A stretch of DNA of 64,000 bases from Chthonobacter albigriseus (GTDB lineage Bacteria > Pseudomonadota > Alphaproteobacteria > Rhizobiales > Pleomorphomonadaceae): the NCBI RefSeq assembly GCF_013839445.1, contig NZ_JACDIT010000004.1, positions 124,001 through 188,000 of the forward strand, given 5' to 3'. Made by a program: the position numbers and the translations under genes. Positions 45,147 to 54,692 of the stretch are shown one piece after another; positions within the stretch are counted from its first letter, which is position 1; the number at the start of each line of letters is the position of its first letter. A model generated the notes under the pieces. It was not told the DNA's origin and did no database searches. It saw only the letters and a list, made by a program, of their open reading frames with translations.

Positions 45147-45171
45147 ATAAGAAACATTCGTTGGACTGATC
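45147..45171 (+). promoter_or_regulatory. Motif site C upstream of the second DUF1127 gene
   Basis: The third copy of the shared motif, identical to site B over ACATTCGTTGGACTGATC. It lies 118 bp before the start of the second DUF1127 gene, close to the spacing at the first. Confidence 0.6.
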
Positions 45172-45284
45172 GACGGCCTCTGTTCAAGCTTGGTGCATTC
45201 CGAACCAGCCCCGCAACCCCCAACCGTTCACGCGCCGAACGTCATCGGCGGTTTCGTTCTTTTTCGCATTCTGGAGGATACGCC

Positions 45285-45623
45285 ATGATTACGACCCGTT
45301 CCACGACCAGCCGGCCGACCATCGGTTTTGCGACCTTCGCAACCGTGCTCCGCGGCGTGGCTCGCGCGCTTCTCACGCGCTGGGCGATCATGAGCAATCG
45401 CCGCCGGCTGAAAGGTCTCGAGGAACTCGACGACTACCTGCTCACCGACATCGGGCTGACTCGGGCGGACCTCAGGTCCGCGCTGACGTTGCCCGGCGAT
45501 GTGGACCCGTCCCTGCGCCTCGCCGCGATCATCCATGACCGCGACGCGACCATCCCCGGCTGCCGCCCGCGCGGTCAGCGGGGCGACGGCGCCGGGCTCC
45601 AGACCCTCCGGAGGACTTCATGA
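45285..45623 (+). CDS. DUF1127 domain protein
   Basis: A 112-residue DUF1127 protein with core NRRRLKGLEELDDYLLTDIG and LTRADL. The N-terminal part contains a short hydrophobic stretch. GGAGG lies 7 nt before the ATG. The stop overlaps the start of the following CPWTGKPV protein by 4 bp, so the two are coupled. It is a paralogue of the gene 180 bp upstream, and both follow a copy of the same motif. Confidence 0.83.
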   Translation: MITTRSTTSRPTIGFATFATVLRGVARALLTRWAIMSNRRRLKGLEELDDYLLTDIGLTRADLRSALTLPGDVDPSLRLAAIIHDRDATIPGCRPRGQRGDGAGLQTLRRTS

Positions 45624-45829
45624 CCAAGCTCTCGCTGGACGATTGCGTCAACGACGTCTGCCCGTGGACCGGCAAGCCGGTCTCTGCGGACGCCCTCACC
45701 CGCTACAAGGGCAAGGTGATCGGATTTGCCGATCGCCGCTCCCGTGATGCCTTCCTGGCCGCCCTCGTGGCCTTCGAGACGGCGATCCTGGCGCCGCCGA
45801 AGATCGTCGGCTGCAAGCTGGCGGCCTGA
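45620..45829 (+). CDS. Small protein with CPWTGKPV motif (YHS/TRASH-like, degenerate)
   Basis: A 69-residue protein. The central part (CPWTGKPVSADALTRYKG followed by KVIGFADRRSRDAF) looks like small YHS/TRASH-type proteins found beside DUF1127 genes in alphaproteobacteria. In those, from memory, the second half carries further Cys residues (an FCNPGC-like stretch); here they are replaced by FADRRS, so a four-ligand metal site is not complete. Function unknown. It is cotranscribed with the DUF1127 gene (4-bp overlap) and ends before a terminator. Confidence 0.75.
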   Translation: MTKLSLDDCVNDVCPWTGKPVSADALTRYKGKVIGFADRRSRDAFLAALVAFETAILAPPKIVGCKLAA

Positions 45830-45861
45830 CCATCGATACCGGCCCCCTGCCGGTCGACTTG

Positions 45862-45893
45862 GGCGGCTCCGCGAGGAGCCGCCTTTCTTTTTT
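45862..45893 (+). terminator. Rho-independent terminator after the DUF1127 unit
   Basis: GGCGGCTCC-GCGA-GGAGCCGCC is a perfect 9-bp stem with a GCGA loop followed by a T-rich run. It ends the DUF1127 / CPWTGKPV unit, and separates it from the convergent DUF937 gene. Confidence 0.87.
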
Positions 45894-45903
45894 CACCAGC
45901 CGC

Positions 45904-46593
45904 TCAGCCTTTGCCGAAGCCGCCGAAGATCTGCTCGAAGGCCTTGCGGCTCGCCTCGTTGGCCTCCACGCCGGCCTCGAACATCTTGCCCCAGGCCTCC
46001 ATGCCACCCGGCCAACGTGGATCGACGGCCTGCTCCGGCTTGCCGTTGCCTTCCGCGTAGCCTTTGAGGAACGAGCTCATAGCGTCCCGCGCGGGACCGG
46101 CGAAGGCGGCGAAGGGGTTGGCGGTGGCATCGAGCGGACCGGTCCAGGCCTTCAGCATGGGCGCGAAGGGGCTCTCCTCGATCTGCTTGACGATGCCGCC
46201 GAACAGGGTCGCCGTCATCGTCGGCAGGACCTTGGAGACCACGTCGGCCCCGACGCCTGACGCTGCGGCGGCCTGTTCGGCGATCACCTTGGCAGCAGCC
46301 CCGGACCCGAACAGCTTCTCCATGGCGATCCGCCCCGCCTCGGTCGCCGCCGGCGACACTGCCGCGCGGGCGTCGTCGAAGGCCGCGCGGAACTTGTCGG
46401 GCTCCAGAAGATCGGCGAAGGCGGACGGCGACTGCGCCTCCTTCATCGACTTCTGAAGCCCCCAGGAATAGAGCGGCAGCAGCGTACGGGTGAGCTTGTC
46501 CATATCTTCCCGCTTCAGCCCGTAGGCGGCCGCGATGTTGTCGAGCGCCTGTCCACCCTGGGCCTGGCGCATCAGATCGGCGAATGTGAACAT
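45904..46593 (-). CDS. DUF937 domain protein
   Basis: A 229-residue cytoplasmic protein. The N-terminal FADLMRQAQGGQALDNIAAA and the VGADVVSKVLPTMTATLFGG segment match the DUF937 family. Residues about 190-229 are Gly- and aromatic-rich (WPGGMEAWGKMFEAG). No catalytic motif is visible and the role is unknown. It is divergent from the thioredoxin-like gene across 200 bp. Confidence 0.82.
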   Translation of the reverse strand: MFTFADLMRQAQGGQALDNIAAAYGLKREDMDKLTRTLLPLYSWGLQKSMKEAQSPSAFADLLEPDKFRAAFDDARAAVSPAATEAGRIAMEKLFGSGAAAKVIAEQAAAASGVGADVVSKVLPTMTATLFGGIVKQIEESPFAPMLKAWTGPLDATANPFAAFAGPARDAMSSFLKGYAEGNGKPEQAVDPRWPGGMEAWGKMFEAGVEANEASRKAFEQIFGGFGKG

Positions 46594-46793
46594 GGAACCG
46601 CGACTCCGCTGGGACTGACCGCATGATCGGCTTCCGCCGATGGTCTCACAATCCCATCAATGCGGTGGCGTTGTCGCGGATTTCTCGCCGAAAACGACAG
46701 AACTAAATATTCACATCGAATAATTACCGGGTGTCCATACATGCAGGGCAAGCTGGAGGCCTCACAACCCGGTAGGCCGCGAGAGGCGTGACC

Positions 46794-47186
46794 ATGGACA
46801 AATCGGCCCTTGTGCTCGCCGCCGCTGTCGCTGCCGCGGTGATCTACAACATGACCTACGTGCCGCCGCTCTCCGAGACCGGCGAGAAGGTGTTGGTCTA
46901 TGTCGGCGCGCGCGACTGCGGACCCTGCCGCGAATTCGAATCGCGCGACCGCTCGCGCCTGATCGCCGCCGCACGATCCAAGGGCTGGCGCTATCAGGAG
47001 TACATCTCGCCATCGCTGTCGGTGCTGAACGATCCGAACCATTGGCCGGCGAGCATGCGCTGGGTCTACACCGGCGCCCACGGCGTCAGCGGCACGCCCA
47101 CGTTCCTGCTGTTCGACGATCGCAAGCTGAAGCGCACCGTCACCGGGTGGCGAGGGCTGGAACAGCAGATGGACAAGCTCAGCTGA
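46794..47186 (+). CDS. Membrane-anchored thioredoxin-like protein
   Basis: A 130-residue protein with an N-terminal hydrophobic anchor or signal (ALVLAAAVAAAVIYNMTYV), then a thioredoxin-like domain with the active-site C-G-P-C (GARDCGPCREFESRD) and the cis-Pro in SGTPTFLLFDD. It likely acts as a periplasmic disulfide reductase or isomerase. The ATG at 46794 has GAGAGG 7 nt upstream; GTG 46788 is less likely. It abuts the convergent gshA gene with no gap. Confidence 0.8.
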   Translation: MDKSALVLAAAVAAAVIYNMTYVPPLSETGEKVLVYVGARDCGPCREFESRDRSRLIAAARSKGWRYQEYISPSLSVLNDPNHWPASMRWVYTGAHGVSGTPTFLLFDDRKLKRTVTGWRGLEQQMDKLS

Positions 47187-48557
47187 TCAGTAGGCGTATT
47201 CGGCGAAGACCCGGTCGATGTCGCCGCCCCACGGGCCGTTGAACTTCTCCAGGAGAAGCTCCGCCGGCGTTCTCCCGAGTGCGACCGTCTCCTCCAGCGG
47301 CTGCAGGTACACGGTCTCGTCCGCGCCGTCGCGATTGAGACGACGGCGGCGCTTCAGGCCCTCGCGCGAGATGTCGATCACGTCCCTGGCGATGTCGAGC
47401 ACCGTCCGGTTCCGGAACGGCGTTGCAAGCGCGGTGGTCGGGACGCCGTCGCGAAGCGCCTGGCGTTCGGCGTTGGTCCAGTCCTTGGAAAGCTCCGTGG
47501 CGGCGTCGAGCGAAGTCTGGTCGTAGAGCAGACCCACCCACAGCGCCGGCAGCGCCAGGATCCGGCGGGTCGGGCCCGAATCGGCGCCCCGCATTTCCAG
47601 GTAGCGTTTCATCCGCACTTCGGGGAACAGCGTGGAGAGGTGGTTGTCCCAGTCCCCGCGCGTCGGCACCACGCCCGGCAGCCGGTCCTTCAGCGCACCG
47701 GCCATGTACTGGCGGAACGTCACGTCGGTCGCGCGGTGGTAGACGTCGCGCTTCACGAAATACATCGGTACGTCGAGCGCCCAGTCGACATAGTGCTCGA
47801 ACCCGAAGCCTTCGTCGAACACGAAGGGAATCATGCCCGAGCGGGCATTGTCCGTGTCGCGCCAGATCTCCGACCGCTCCGACAGGCGTCCAGTCGGCTT
47901 GCCGTCGAGGATCGGGGAATTGGCGAACAGCGCCGTCGCGATCGGCTGCAGCGCCACGGAGACGCGCATCTTCTGGCGCATGTCCGCCTCGTCGGCAAAG
48001 TCGAGGTTCACCTGGACGGTGGCGGTTCGGAACATCATGTCCAGACCGCGCGTGCCCACCTCGGGCATGTAGGAGGACATGATCGCATACCGCGACTTCG
48101 GCATCACGGGCGTTTCGGCGAGCGACCATTTCGGGCTGATTCCGAGCCCAAGAAACCCGATACCGAGCGGATCGGCGATCTCGCGGACCTGGGCCATGTG
48201 GGCCCAGGTTTCCGAGCAGGTCTGGTGCAGCGTCTCCACCGGCGCGCCGGAGAGTTCGAACTGCCCGCCGGGCTCCAGGCTGATGGCGCCGCCGCCGGTC
48301 GGGTCGACGAGGCCGATCGGCAGGCCGTTGTCGATGATCGGTTCCCAGCCGAGCAGGCCTTCCATGCCCTCCAGCAACTGCCGTACGCCGCCCTGGCCCT
48401 CGTAGGGCACTGGACGGAGATCGGATTTCCGGAACCCGACCTTTTCGTGCTCGGTGCCAATGCGCCACTGGTCCCGCGGCTTGCCGCCGCTCGACAGTCG
48501 CTCCACCAGCTGGTCGCGGGACGTGATGGGCGTGTCGTCTGACGTGTCGCGCGCCAT
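47187..48557 (-). CDS. gshA: Glutamate--cysteine ligase (class II, plant/alphaproteobacterial type)
   Basis: A 456-residue ligase. The RIGTEHEKVGF motif near the N-terminus, GGGAISLEPGGQFELSGAP and the SSYMPEVGTRGLDMMFRTAT stretch are characteristic of class II GCS. It joins glutamate and cysteine by ATP hydrolysis, the first step of glutathione synthesis. The ATG at 48557 (MARDTSDD) is chosen; an earlier alternative adds 13 unconserved residues. The plant enzyme is redox-controlled by disulfides; that cannot be assessed here. It is divergent from glcB. Confidence 0.94.
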   Translation of the reverse strand: MARDTSDDTPITSRDQLVERLSSGGKPRDQWRIGTEHEKVGFRKSDLRPVPYEGQGGVRQLLEGMEGLLGWEPIIDNGLPIGLVDPTGGGAISLEPGGQFELSGAPVETLHQTCSETWAHMAQVREIADPLGIGFLGLGISPKWSLAETPVMPKSRYAIMSSYMPEVGTRGLDMMFRTATVQVNLDFADEADMRQKMRVSVALQPIATALFANSPILDGKPTGRLSERSEIWRDTDNARSGMIPFVFDEGFGFEHYVDWALDVPMYFVKRDVYHRATDVTFRQYMAGALKDRLPGVVPTRGDWDNHLSTLFPEVRMKRYLEMRGADSGPTRRILALPALWVGLLYDQTSLDAATELSKDWTNAERQALRDGVPTTALATPFRNRTVLDIARDVIDISREGLKRRRRLNRDGADETVYLQPLEETVALGRTPAELLLEKFNGPWGGDIDRVFAEYAY

Positions 48558-48796
48558 GAAGTGCAAAGCTCCGAGGGCCTTCCGGGAGCCGGACACTATC
48601 CGCCCGCCCGGGGCCGATCAACGGGATGAGCGAAATGTGACGCGTTCACCTCCAGGCAAGGTTACCGGCGCACAGCGGGAACGAACCTCGATTTTCGCCT
48701 TGGTGGAAACAATGCTTCTCTTTCTCTCCATCTCGACACAAGAGCTCATCGTCTGCTCCTATACCCTCATCGAGAACCCCTGCGGACGAGGCGAAC

Positions 48797-50965
48797 ATGA
48801 CCGAACGGATCGACATCGACGGACTGAAGGTCGACCGCGCCTTCCGCGATTTCATCGCCTCTGACGCCCTCCCGGGCACCGGACTCTCGACGGAAAGCTT
48901 CTTCGCGCTCCTTGCCGACCTCGTGCATCGGTTCGCGCCGGAAAACCGTCGGCTCCTAGCTGTCCGTGACGAACTGCAGGCCAAGATCGATGCGTGGCAC
49001 CGCAGCCACCGCAGCCTTCCCGTCGATCTCGCGGCCTACAAAGCGTTTCTCGCCGAGATCGGTTACATCGTCCCGGATCCGGGCGACGTCGCCGTGACGA
49101 CCGCCAACGTCGATCCGGAAATCGGCACCCTGGCCGGCCCGCAGCTCGTCGTTCCCGTGATGAACGCCCGCTATGCGCTGAACGCCGCCAACGCGCGCTG
49201 GGGGAGCCTCTACGATGCCCTTTACGGCACAGACGCGATCGCACCTCTGCCTGCCGCGGCCGGTTTCGACGCCGCCCGGGCCGAGAAGGTGGTCGCCTTC
49301 GCCCGGACCGTGCTCGACCAGGCCGCCGGCCTGACGATCGGCAGCCACGCCGACGCGGCATCCTATCGGATCGCCGACGGTATGCTGGCCGTCACCCTTC
49401 GCGACGGGACCGAGACTGGGCTGGCCGATCCCGCGGGCTTCCGCGGCTACACCGGCGCTCCGGACGCGCCCTCAGCCATCCTCCTGGCACGGCACGGTCT
49501 GCACCTGGAGATCCGAATCGACCGCGGTCACCCGATCGGGGCGAAGGACCCGGCCGGCGTCGCCGACGTCATCATGGAGAGCGCGCTTTCCACCATCATG
49601 GACTGTGAGGACAGCGTCGCCGCCGTCGACGCCGAGGACAAGATAGCGGTCTACCGGAACTGGCTCGGGTTGATGCGCGGCGACCTCTCCGAGAGCTTTG
49701 TTAAGGGCGGCCGCACCGTCACGCGCCGGCTTGCCGACGATCGCCGCTACACTACGCCTGACGGAGAGGCGCTGACGCTGAAAGGCCGGAGCCTGATGCT
49801 GGTGCGCAACGTCGGTCACCTCATGACCACGGACGCGGTGCTGGATGCGGACGGGCGCGAGATCCCCGAGGGCATCCTCGACGGCCTCGTCACCGCCGCG
49901 ATCGCCCTGCACGACATCGGTCCGAACGGCCGGCGTGCCAACAGCCCGGCGGGATCGGTCTACATCGTCAAGCCGAAGATGCACGGCCCCGAGGAGATCG
50001 CCTTCGCCGACCGGCTGTTCGCCGCCGTCGAGGACGGCCTCGACCTCGGTCGCGGAACCCTGAAGATGGGTATCATGGACGAGGAGCGCCGCACCTCGGT
50101 GAACCTGCGCGCCTGCATCGCCGCCGCCCGCGGCCGGGTGATGTTCATCAACACCGGGTTCCTCGATCGCACCGGCGACGAGATCCACACCTCGATGGAA
50201 GCCGGCCCGATGGTCCGCAAGGGCGAGATGAAGAACGCGGCGTGGATCAAGGCCTACGAGGACGGCAACGTCGACGCCGGGCTCGCCTGCGGGCTGCCGG
50301 GACACGCCCAGATCGGCAAGGGCATGTGGGCCGCGCCAGACCGGATGCACGCGATGCTGACCGAGAAGATCGCTCATCCGCGCTCCGGAGCGACCACCGC
50401 CTGGGTGCCCTCCCCGACGGCCGCCACCCTCCACGCCCTGCACTACCTTCAGGTCGACGTGCCGTCACGACAGCACGAGATCGCAGGACGCGAACCGGCC
50501 AACCGCGACCAGCTGCTGACGATCCCGCTCGCTCGCGACACCAACTGGAGCCCGGAGGACGTCCAGGCCGAACTCGACAACAACGTCCAGGGGATCCTCG
50601 GCTACGTCGTCCGCTGGATCGACCAGGGCGTCGGCTGCTCCAAGGTTCCCGACATCAACGACGTCGGGCTGATGGAGGACCGCGCGACGCTGCGGATCTC
50701 CAGCCAGCATATCGCCAATTGGCTCTACCACGGCATCGTCACGCCGGCGCAGGTGATGGAGACAATGCGGCGGATGGCCAAGGTGGTGGACGCCCAAAAC
50801 GCGGCCGACCCGCAGTACACGCCCATGGCCGACGACTTCGACGGGTCGATCGCCTTTCGCGCGGCGCTGGACCTTGTGTTGAAGGGGCGGGAACAGCCCA
50901 ACGGCTACACCGAACCGGTGCTCCACGCCCGGCGGCGGGAACGCAAGCGGCTGGCGGCTGGCTGA
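48797..50965 (+). CDS. glcB: Malate synthase G
   Basis: A 722-residue malate synthase G. It carries [20 protein letters not shown], the catalytic region [20 protein letters not shown] and the [15 protein letters not shown] segment with conserved acidic ligands; the C-terminal Cys of [20 protein letters not shown] is also typical. It condenses glyoxylate with acetyl-CoA to malate. No isocitrate lyase or glycolate oxidase gene is near. It is convergent with the HD-GYP gene; a short CTCAGG/CCTGAG stem lies between them. Confidence 0.96.
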   Translation: MTERIDIDGLKVDRAFRDFIASDALPGTGLSTESFFALLADLVHRFAPENRRLLAVRDELQAKIDAWHRSHRSLPVDLAAYKAFLAEIGYIVPDPGDVAVTTANVDPEIGTLAGPQLVVPVMNARYALNAANARWGSLYDALYGTDAIAPLPAAAGFDAARAEKVVAFARTVLDQAAGLTIGSHADAASYRIADGMLAVTLRDGTETGLADPAGFRGYTGAPDAPSAILLARHGLHLEIRIDRGHPIGAKDPAGVADVIMESALSTIMDCEDSVAAVDAEDKIAVYRNWLGLMRGDLSESFVKGGRTVTRRLADDRRYTTPDGEALTLKGRSLMLVRNVGHLMTTDAVLDADGREIPEGILDGLVTAAIALHDIGPNGRRANSPAGSVYIVKPKMHGPEEIAFADRLFAAVEDGLDLGRGTLKMGIMDEERRTSVNLRACIAAARGRVMFINTGFLDRTGDEIHTSMEAGPMVRKGEMKNAAWIKAYEDGNVDAGLACGLPGHAQIGKGMWAAPDRMHAMLTEKIAHPRSGATTAWVPSPTAATLHALHYLQVDVPSRQHEIAGREPANRDQLLTIPLARDTNWSPEDVQAELDNNVQGILGYVVRWIDQGVGCSKVPDINDVGLMEDRATLRISSQHIANWLYHGIVTPAQVMETMRRMAKVVDAQNAADPQYTPMADDFDGSIAFRAALDLVLKGREQPNGYTEPVLHARRRERKRLAAG

Positions 50966-50990
50966 AGCGGAACGGCGATCGACGGCAGCC

Positions 50991-52043
50991 TCAGGCCGCC
51001 TGAGCAAGCGCGACCGACCTGAACCGCGCGACGAGCGACCGGTCGAGCCGGTCGCCGAGGCGCTGCAGGTGCTGGTAGGCTTTGTCGGCCGAGTGGGCCG
51101 GTTTGCCGGGTCGGTTTTCGACCAGCGCCGCGTAGATGTCGGCGACCGTCACCAGGCGGGTGAGCGGCGGGATGGCATCCTCCTCCAGCCCGTGCGGATA
51201 GCCCGAACCGTCCAGCATCTCGTGATGGTGCTGGACGATGTTGAGCACGTCGTCATCGGGCTCGCCGGCTCCCTGAAGCATCCGCACTCCGATCGCCGGA
51301 TGCGACTGAATGATCTGGTACTCCGTCGCGGTGAGCGGGCCGAGCTTGTCGACGAGCGCCGTCGGGATCTCCCGCTTCCCGATGTCGTGAAGCAGCCCGC
51401 CCGCGCCGATCTTGTGTAGCTTCTCCGGCGTCAGACCGCAGGAGAGGCCGAGACCGATGGCATAGGCGGTCACCAGCATCGTATGTGTAAGGGTCTTGTC
51501 GGGAAAGTCGCCGATCGCGTCCACCCACGGAATGAGCCCGACAGTCTGGATGGCGCGCACGGTCGTATCGACCGCCCTCGCCGTGGCATCCGTGGCCGAA
51601 TGGGCAGGCCGACCGGCGAAGCAGGCGCGCAAATGCAGCACCTGCCGGGTGAACGCTTCGCGCTTCACCGGATGCCGCTTCGCCTTCTCCGGCAGCTTGA
51701 CCAGCGCGTCCGCGACCTGAGGGTCGGCGAGCAGTTGGGCGATCGCCGTGTCGCTGATCATCTGCGTCGCGCCGAGCGTGGACGCCTGCACCCGCTCCTG
51801 CCAGGAATGGCCGGGCACGATGGCGATCAGCTTCTCGTTGAGGCGGCGCGCGCCGAGCGTCCGGATCACGTCCTTGACCGCGGCCTTCCGGCTGAGATCG
51901 ATGGCCAGGAGCCAGATGGCGCGACCTTCATGCAGGGGCTGAAAACGGCTGCCGACCGGGACGATCTGCACGGTTTCCGCTTCCCCGAGGAGGGAGCGTA
52001 CATCCGATGCGAGTCGCGAGTCGTCGACGACGGTGATCAGCAT
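50991..52043 (-). CDS. HD-GYP domain protein with receiver-like N-terminus
   Basis: A 350-residue protein. The HD-GYP phosphodiesterase domain is complete: HDIGK, then HHHEMLDGSGYPHGLEE with the GYP triad. The N-terminal 120 residues (MLITVVDDSRLASDVRSLLG) look like a degenerate response-regulator receiver or a related alpha/beta domain. HD-GYP enzymes degrade cyclic di-GMP, affecting motility and biofilms. The ATG at 52043 is chosen because it begins the conserved receiver-like strand. It is divergent from the cystathionine beta-lyase gene. Confidence 0.9.
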   Translation of the reverse strand: MLITVVDDSRLASDVRSLLGEAETVQIVPVGSRFQPLHEGRAIWLLAIDLSRKAAVKDVIRTLGARRLNEKLIAIVPGHSWQERVQASTLGATQMISDTAIAQLLADPQVADALVKLPEKAKRHPVKREAFTRQVLHLRACFAGRPAHSATDATARAVDTTVRAIQTVGLIPWVDAIGDFPDKTLTHTMLVTAYAIGLGLSCGLTPEKLHKIGAGGLLHDIGKREIPTALVDKLGPLTATEYQIIQSHPAIGVRMLQGAGEPDDDVLNIVQHHHEMLDGSGYPHGLEEDAIPPLTRLVTVADIYAALVENRPGKPAHSADKAYQHLQRLGDRLDRSLVARFRSVALAQAA

Positions 52044-52260
52044 GCAAATACGAACCCGATCCAGTGCCGGCGCAAACGCGCTCGGCCTTTCACCCTGCGG
52101 ATGTTCCACAAGTGCACGATCCCGCTTAAGTATTCGTAAAATCGCTGATCAACCAACGACGGGGTGCGCCGTCGACTTCGTCTTCATGGGCGCGGCCCGC
52201 CGACGCTTTCGTCAGCGCGGCAAATGGGATAGCTAACGCTCGACAGGTTGAGAGGACCCG

Positions 52261-53436
52261 ATGGCCGACACACCCAAGCAGCGCCCCGACACGATCCTCA
52301 CCCATGCCGGCCTCAAGCCGCGGGATTTCCAGGGTTTCGTCAATCCGCCGGTGTTCCACGGCTCGACCGTCACCTTCCCCGACGTTGACACGATGCTCTC
52401 GGGAAAGCAGACCTACACCTACGGCCGGCACGGCTCGCCGACCACCACGGCGCTGATCGAGGCGATCGTCGCGATCGAAGGCGCGGCCGGCGCGGTGCTC
52501 TGTCCTTCCGGGCTCTCGGCCTGCACCACCGCCATCCTCGCGGTCGCCGGCATGGGCGACCACGTGCTGGTGACCGACAGCGTCTATGGCCCGACCCGCA
52601 ACTTCCTCAACACGATGGGCAAGCGTTTCGGCATCGAGGCCACCTACTACGACCCGCTGATCGGCGCCGGCATCCGAGACCTGATCCGTCCGAACACCAA
52701 GGCGGTCTACGTCGAAACGCCGGGCTCGCACACCTTCGAGATGCAGGACCTGCCCGCGATCGCCGCCGCCGCCCACGAGGCCGGCGCCTTCGTGATCGTC
52801 GACAACACCTGGGCGACCCCCGTCTTCTTCAGCCCGCTTCAGCACGGCGCCGACATCTCGCTGATGGCCGCGACCAAATACGTGGTCGGTCATTCCGACG
52901 CCATGCTCGGCACGGTGGCCGCCAACGAACGAGCGCTGAAGCCCCTGAAGGACGCCTTCGTGCAGCTTGGACTTTCGGTGGGGCCCGACGACGTCTATCT
53001 CGGTCTGCGCGGCCTGCGCACCATGGGCACCCGCCTGCGCCAGCACGAGGCGAGTGCGCTGCAGATCGCCCGCTGGCTGGAGACTCGGCCCGAGGTGGCC
53101 CGCGTGCTCCACCCGGCGCTTCCGTCGCATCCCGGCAACGACCTGTTCCGGCGGGACTTCTGCGGTTCGAGCGGCCTCTTTTCGATCGTCACCCGCGAGG
53201 CGCCGATCGGCGCCGTGAAGGCGATGCTCGACGGCCTCAAGTATTTCGGGCTCGGCTATTCCTGGGGCGGCTTCGAAAGTCTCGCGGTCGTGTCCGATCC
53301 GCGCCGGATCCGGACCGCGACCACCTGGACCGACCCGGGACACGTCGTGCGCCTGCACATCGGTCTGGAGGATCCCGCCGACCTCGTCGCCGACCTGGAG
53401 GCCGGCCTGGAGCGGTTCAACGCGGCCGCAGGCTGA
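52261..53436 (+). CDS. metC: Cystathionine beta-lyase (Cys/Met metabolism PLP enzyme)
   Basis: A 391-residue trans-sulfuration enzyme. The PLP lysine lies in LMAATKYVVGHSDAMLG, preceded by IVDNTWATPVFFSPLQHGAD. The TYGRHGSPTTTALIEAI region is a family signature. Sequence style favours cystathionine beta-lyase, making homocysteine, over gamma-synthase, but activity needs testing. It is convergent with the lipid A N-terminal-domain gene, 7 bp away. Confidence 0.9.
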   Translation: MADTPKQRPDTILTHAGLKPRDFQGFVNPPVFHGSTVTFPDVDTMLSGKQTYTYGRHGSPTTTALIEAIVAIEGAAGAVLCPSGLSACTTAILAVAGMGDHVLVTDSVYGPTRNFLNTMGKRFGIEATYYDPLIGAGIRDLIRPNTKAVYVETPGSHTFEMQDLPAIAAAAHEAGAFVIVDNTWATPVFFSPLQHGADISLMAATKYVVGHSDAMLGTVAANERALKPLKDAFVQLGLSVGPDDVYLGLRGLRTMGTRLRQHEASALQIARWLETRPEVARVLHPALPSHPGNDLFRRDFCGSSGLFSIVTREAPIGAVKAMLDGLKYFGLGYSWGGFESLAVVSDPRRIRTATTWTDPGHVVRLHIGLEDPADLVADLEAGLERFNAAAG

Positions 53437-53443
53437 CAGCGTC

Positions 53444-53791
53444 TCAGCTCTTGTCCGCCTCGCCGCCCGGCAGCATGGACGCGCGCTTTTCCGTGCGGAT
53501 CAGCGACAGGTTCCGCAGATAGATGATCAGCCCGAGCGCCTGCCCGGCGATGAACACCGGATCCTGCCGCTGGATCGCATAGATCAGCAGCAGCAGCCCG
53601 CCGCCGAGCGAGAAGAACCAGAAGGCGACCGGCACCACCGACCGCTTGGCCTTCTCGCTGGCCAACCACTGGACGATGAACCGCATCATGAAGAAGAACT
53701 GGGCGACGAAGCCCAGGATCACCCAGAAATCGAGCTGCTTGACGAACACGTCGTGCAGCCAGGTTCCGAATGACGCGAAGAGATCAGCCAT
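53444..53791 (-). CDS. Lipid A biosynthesis N-terminal domain (LAB_N) membrane protein
   Basis: A 115-residue membrane protein with three helices. FWVILGFVAQFFFMMRFIVQ, WLASEKAKRSVVPVAFWFFS and GQALGLIIYLRNLSLI match the LAB_N domain. Small LAB_N proteins sit beside dolichyl-phosphate-type glycosyltransferases that load sugars onto a lipid carrier for lipid A or wall modification. The start overlaps the glycosyltransferase stop by 8 bp, so they are translationally coupled. Confidence 0.9.
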   Translation of the reverse strand: MADLFASFGTWLHDVFVKQLDFWVILGFVAQFFFMMRFIVQWLASEKAKRSVVPVAFWFFSLGGGLLLLIYAIQRQDPVFIAGQALGLIIYLRNLSLIRTEKRASMLPGGEADKS

Positions 53792-54545
53792 GAGGCCCCC
53801 CGACTTCAGAGATCATCGGGATCTTCCGGCGGCGTTTGCGCAGCCACCACACTCCGAACAGGTCGAGGGCGCCGCGCAGCCCGCGGTCGAAGATGCCGTA
53901 GTTTGACTTGCCGTGCATCCGCGAGCGGTCGACCACGTCGACGTGGGTGACGCCATAGCCCTCGCGGATCACCAGAGCAGGCAGGAAGCGGTGCCAGCCG
54001 TCGAAGTAGGGAAGCATCAGGAACACCTCCCGCCGGACGGCCTTCAGCCCGCAGCCGGAATCGCGCGTCCCGTCCTGCAGGATCGCCCCGCGCAGGCTGT
54101 TGGCGAACCGCGAGGCGTACTTCTTCCAGAACCCGTCCGTCCGCTTCAGGCGCTGGCCGGCGGCGATGGCGACGGTCGGTCCCGCCTTCAGCAGCGCATC
54201 GACGAGCGCGGGGATGTAGGCAGGGTTGTTCTGCCCGTCGCCGTCGATGGTGCAAACCACCGCACCGCGCGCCTTCAGCACGCCCGACCGCACGGCCGCG
54301 CTCTGGCCGCAGGGCCGCTCGTGGCGCACATGCCGCACCGGCTTGCCGTCCGCCATCATCGCCGCGAGCAGTTCGCCTGTGCCGTCGGTGGACCCGTCGT
54401 CGACCACGACCACCTCGTGCCGGCGGTCGGCAAGCGCCGCGTGGATCTCCCGGATCAGAATGGCGAGGTTGTCCTTCTCGTCCTTGGCCGGGATCACGAC
54501 CGAGACGAGATCGTCTTCGAAGGCTGTGGAAAGAATGGCGGGCAT
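53784..54545 (-). CDS. Family 2 glycosyltransferase (polyprenyl-phosphate sugar synthase-like)
   Basis: A 253-residue GT2 enzyme. It starts with VSVVIPAKDEKDNLAILI, followed by VVVDDGSTDGT and the metal-binding CTIDGDGQNNP, which is the DPM1/ArnC pattern. It lacks the C-terminal membrane helices of ArnC, which the coupled LAB_N protein may supply. It likely transfers a sugar to polyprenyl phosphate. The ATG at 54545 (MPAILST) fits the family; earlier codons are in unconserved sequence. It is 147 bp downstream of the ArnT-like gene. Confidence 0.9.
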   Translation of the reverse strand: MPAILSTAFEDDLVSVVIPAKDEKDNLAILIREIHAALADRRHEVVVVDDGSTDGTGELLAAMMADGKPVRHVRHERPCGQSAAVRSGVLKARGAVVCTIDGDGQNNPAYIPALVDALLKAGPTVAIAAGQRLKRTDGFWKKYASRFANSLRGAILQDGTRDSGCGLKAVRREVFLMLPYFDGWHRFLPALVIREGYGVTHVDVVDRSRMHGKSNYGIFDRGLRGALDLFGVWWLRKRRRKIPMISEVGGPHG

Positions 54546-54692
54546 GGCGGGGTCCGGGTGGCGCGGGCCGGCGGCGTCAGCCGCGGGTTCGCAGGCGAGC
54601 GGTATCGTCCAGCGTTGCCGCCGATGCAAGCGGCAAAGCCCGGATCAGCGCCGATTTCGCGCAGCGATGCAGACCGGCGACACCGCTGAAGC

